Shown here in pieces: positions 62,029-64,000 of a stretch of DNA of 64,000 nucleotides. Source of the DNA: an uncultured Clostridia bacterium (lineage in GTDB: Bacteria; Bacillota; Clostridia; Oscillospirales; Ruminococcaceae); assembly GCA_947624375.1 (NCBI GenBank), contig CANQKD010000003.1, positions 78,166-142,165 of the forward strand, read 5' to 3'. The position numbers and the translations under genes are program-made. The notes below the pieces were generated by a model. The model saw only the letters and a list, made by a program, of their open reading frames with translations, had not been told where the DNA came from and did not search any database. Numbering within the stretch: the first letter of the stretch is position 1; each line of letters opens with the position of its first letter.

Positions 62029-62056
62029 ATGATAACTGCAAGAAATATTTGTGCAA
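62029..62056 (-). promoter_or_regulatory. Promoter candidate of htrA
   Basis: Minus strand TTGCAC (62051-62056), 16-bp spacer, TATCAT (62029-62034). Confidence 0.45.
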
Positions 62057-62083
62057 ACTCAGTGAAAACTGTGTGCCGCCCTG

Positions 62084-62112
62084 TTGACTTTACTAAAAAA
62101 GAGTATTATAAT
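62084..62112 (+). promoter_or_regulatory. Orphan promoter reading antisense into acpP
   Basis: TTGACT (62084-62089), 17-bp spacer, TATAAT (62107-62112) on the plus strand. The only gene ahead of it is acpP on the opposite strand. Confidence 0.55.
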
Positions 62113-62124
62113 TATTAAAGAAAA

Positions 62125-62153
62125 ATGCTCCTTCGCGCTAAGCGAAAGAGCAT
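62125..62153 (-). terminator. Terminator of acpP
   Basis: ATGCTC/GAGCAT stem with inner TTCGC/GCGAA; a T5 tract follows on the minus strand. Confidence 0.8.
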
Positions 62154-62167
62154 AAATGCAGCAGCTG

Positions 62168-62398
62168 TCATTCGGCTGACTTTTCTTCGATATATTTAAC
62201 TATATCTCCGACGGTCTTCAGGCTCTCGGCCTCCTCATCGGGGATCTTTACGTCAAACTCATCTTCAAAAGCAAGCAAAAGCTCCACAAGCTCCAGTGAG
62301 TCTGCGTCAAGGTCTTCCGCCAGAGAGGTCTCGTAAGTAATATCGTCCTCGTCAACGTCAAACTGTTCCAGTATTATCTTTTTTACGGTATCAAACAT
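62168..62398 (-). CDS. acpP: Acyl carrier protein (76 aa)
   Basis: Carries growing acyl chains on a 4'-phosphopantetheine arm for fatty acid synthesis. The ATG at 62398 has GGGTGA upstream and a promoter behind it; the longer open frame is ruled out because it begins inside the -35 box. MFDTVKKIILEQFDVDEDDI, then LDADSLELVEL with Ser34 as attachment site, and FDVKIPDEEAESLKTVGDIV. Isolated from other fab genes here, but a canonical length and sequence. Confidence 0.96.
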   Translation of the reverse strand: MFDTVKKIILEQFDVDEDDITYETSLAEDLDADSLELVELLLAFEDEFDVKIPDEEAESLKTVGDIVKYIEEKSAE

Positions 62399-62462
62399 AA
62401 TAGTCACCCGCCCTTTATCTTTTCGTTCGGTATCGTGTTCGCTGTGAACATCTCCTATAGTT

Positions 62463-62491
62463 AGTATATATGCATTTAAACGCTTCGTCAA
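62463..62491 (-). promoter_or_regulatory. Promoter of acpP
   Basis: Minus strand TTGACG (62486-62491), 17-bp spacer, TATACT (62463-62468). Confidence 0.8.
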
Positions 62492-62714
62492 TACTTTTTT
62501 GAAAATTTGGCATATTCAATAATATGATACGCGATAATTTGTTACAACAGTATATTTTTATGAATACAATGAAAGCGCGGAGACGCCGCCTTTCTGTAAT
62601 AAGGAGACCAGCTATGAAAAGTCAATAGTAAAAAAGTAGAATTAACAGAAAGTTAACAAGAGACAAAAAGAGATACTCACCTAAAAAACAGGAGAGAAAA
62701 AATTTTAAATTTTT
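62492..62714. other. Gap between acpP promoter and the IS110 transposase, with a four-codon remnant
   Basis: AT-rich, with no full gene. AAGGAG followed seven bases later by an ATG at 62614 opens a frame of only four codons (MKSQ, stop at 62628). Such a strong ribosome site before a tiny frame next to an insertion sequence may mark a gene start cut by the insertion. The outer end of the IS should lie between here and 62714 but cannot be placed. Confidence 0.35.
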
Positions 62715-63878
62715 TTAAAGAAGAGCAAAAGCAATATTATCTGTCAGCAGCTTAAAAAGGACTCTGACAAGCTTATGAGCAGTATGCCCGAGAGCATCGT
62801 AATGAGAATGTCCCTGAGCGATCTTTGAATCGTAATAACGCTTGAAAGTATCGTTATTAAGGGAAACATTCCATGCAGCGTTTATCAGGGCATAACGAAG
62901 CACTTTTGAGCCGCGTTTTGACATTCTGGTACGTTTGGCATTAAACTTTCCGGATTGGTTCACGACCGGGTCAAGACCTGCATACGCAAGTAGTTTTGAA
63001 GGGTGAGAAAAACGATGGATATCACCGATCTCGCCAAGTATCATGGCACCGTTGAGTTTGCCGATACCCGGCACGGTCATTATCACTGAATCAAGCTCGT
63101 CCATAGCTTTGCAGATGATTTGCTCAAGCTCACTTATCTGGCTTTCAATTAACTCGATCTGAGCGATCGTTTGAGTTATTTGAATAGATATGTAAGTGTT
63201 CTTCACACCAACGGACGATGCCGCAAGACTTTTGAGGGACTTAGCGTCCTGCTTTCCGAAACGACCATGAGAGGCTTTGGAGAGAAGATTACTTAGTTTG
63301 GTTAAGTGTAAAGCAGCGATGTCGTCCGGTGAAGAATACACCTTCAACAACTCATAACAGGTTCTGATGTGAAGACCGGACTTGAAGAAAAATTGGAGTT
63401 CCGGAAATATCATATCAACATATGAAGTGAGTTGAATTTTCAAGCGTGCTTTGGATTTTTTGAGATTCTGGCGAAATCGGCAAAGGGATTTGAGCTGAAG
63501 CGTTTTTACATCATTTTCGGTGTAAAGGCGAAAAGCATTCAACGCCATGGTTTTGCAGATAAGCAGAGAATCAATTTTATCAGTCTTGGTCTTGCGAATG
63601 CCTGTTTTCCGCACAGCGGCAGTCTGAACAGGATTAATAACAGCAAGTCTGTATCCCAGCGAATGAAGGAAAAAGATCACATTTTCCGCATAATGAGCGG
63701 TGGATTCAAGACCGATGATGAGATCATTCTTGTTAAGAGTTTCGAGGTTTGTTTTCAATAACTGAAAACCATCGTGGTTGTTTTGAAATGCAAAAGGTTC
63801 GAGCAGTATAACACCATCGGTATTCACCGCTGCCGCAACATGAGTTTCCTTTGCAATATCAATTCCCACATAGATCAT
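62715..63878 (-). CDS. IS110-family transposase (387 aa)
   Basis: RNA-guided DEDD/serine recombinase of an IS110-type element. RuvC-like N-terminal domain with acidic residues Asp7 (YVGIDIAK), Glu58 (GLESTAHY), Asp100 and Asp103 (KTDKIDS). A coiled helical middle follows, and a C-terminal Tnp domain with VPGIGKLNGAMILGEIGDI, FSHPSKLLAYAGLDP and the Ser region RMSKRGSKVLRYALINAAW. The frame is full length and uninterrupted, so the enzyme looks intact. No inverted repeats are expected for this family. Confidence 0.95.
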   Translation of the reverse strand: MIYVGIDIAKETHVAAAVNTDGVILLEPFAFQNNHDGFQLLKTNLETLNKNDLIIGLESTAHYAENVIFFLHSLGYRLAVINPVQTAAVRKTGIRKTKTDKIDSLLICKTMALNAFRLYTENDVKTLQLKSLCRFRQNLKKSKARLKIQLTSYVDMIFPELQFFFKSGLHIRTCYELLKVYSSPDDIAALHLTKLSNLLSKASHGRFGKQDAKSLKSLAASSVGVKNTYISIQITQTIAQIELIESQISELEQIICKAMDELDSVIMTVPGIGKLNGAMILGEIGDIHRFSHPSKLLAYAGLDPVVNQSGKFNAKRTRMSKRGSKVLRYALINAAWNVSLNNDTFKRYYDSKIAQGHSHYDALGHTAHKLVRVLFKLLTDNIAFALL

Positions 63879-64000
63879 GGTATCACTTCCCTGAAAAGAT
63901 TTGGTACTGTCTGACGTGCCACGTTGTTCTATCCTCGTAAACTTGCATGAGATGAAAATTCTATGACTTATCCAGCTATTAACATTTGGAATAGAATTGT
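63879..64000 (-). ncRNA. Non-coding left end of the IS110 element, possible bridge RNA region (partial)
   Basis: Upstream of the transposase start on its strand, 122 non-coding bases reach the window edge. IS110-group elements encode the bridge RNA that pairs with donor and target DNA in this position. The region is cut by the window end, so neither the RNA fold nor the element boundary can be shown. Confidence 0.3.

Noticed and set aside
62126..62200. 24-codon plus-strand frame after the antisense promoter
   Set aside because: No ribosome site, and it runs through the acpP terminator and coding region.

Overview
The window looks like chromosomal DNA from a Gram-positive, endospore-forming anaerobe of the Clostridia, most likely a Ruminococcus-like member of the Oscillospiraceae. 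The reasons are seen in the sequence: surface proteins with NPxTG-type tails, a three-gene spore germinant receptor operon, a fused SecDF, a fatty-acid-kinase-like yloU-yloV pair, an [FeFe]-hydrogenase maturase (HydE), strong Shine-Dalgarno sites, and very regular housekeeping promoters (TTGACA-like, 17-bp spacer, TATAAT-like). No rRNA, tRNA, CRISPR array or prophage was seen. The species assignment is inference.

Layout. 1-2500: two related NPxTG surface proteins. 2500-3420: non-coding hairpin-rich repeat tract. 3450-9676: MacB-type ABC ATPase, DUF3592 protein, YchF, a small Cys-rich membrane protein, a large FtsX-type permease and an acidic-tailed membrane protein. 9799-11650: NrdR, a small unknown gene and a TIM-barrel sugar isomerase-like protein. 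11872-15966: SecDF and an orphan sugar-binding lipoprotein. 16014-20841: DUF4363-DUF421 pair divergent from a gerA-type operon. 20995-28301: yloU-yloV, a membrane-anchored unknown, a ribbon-helix-helix protein coupled to clpB, and an SdpI-like protein. 28341-32808: carAB with a long leader holding a 42-codon upstream frame. 32940-37011: zinc-ribbon membrane protein divergent from an ABC-2 transporter operon. 37060-39866: clpC and a 49-residue Cys/Gly-rich YjcZ-like protein. 39991-45315: ROK repressor, LysR regulator divergent from leuCDB. 45349-49247: a repeat-interrupted leader, NatAB-like transporter and TraB/GumN lipoprotein. 49326-55197: membrane proteins, XRE regulator and the operon dus-rsmI-rimI-tsaD-hydE. 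55298-56060: two hairpin elements back to back. 56097-59660: attenuator-controlled MFS exporter, NodB deacetylase and CE2-like esterase. 59729-60326: another hairpin element with perfect 28-bp terminal inverted repeats. 60542-64000: HtrA, acyl carrier protein and an IS110-family element running off the window.

The most unusual content is non-coding. A family of 270-600 bp elements (four recognisable units: 3140-3412, 55298-55607 inverted, 55624-56060, 59729-60326) shares inverted-repeat ends, several perfect hairpins whose arms vary in a compensatory way between copies, and a conserved outward-facing TTGACA-18 bp-TACTGT module next to one end. None encodes a recognisable protein. Two copies point this promoter-like module at the neighbouring dus operon and MFS gene. 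A second, unrelated inverted repeat built of GTTAGAAGT-like units sits inside the leader of the NatAB-like operon. Other regulatory candidates are a leader-peptide attenuator ahead of the MFS gene, the carA upstream frame, a promoter-proximal terminator ahead of the SdpI-like gene, and a strong promoter antisense to acpP.
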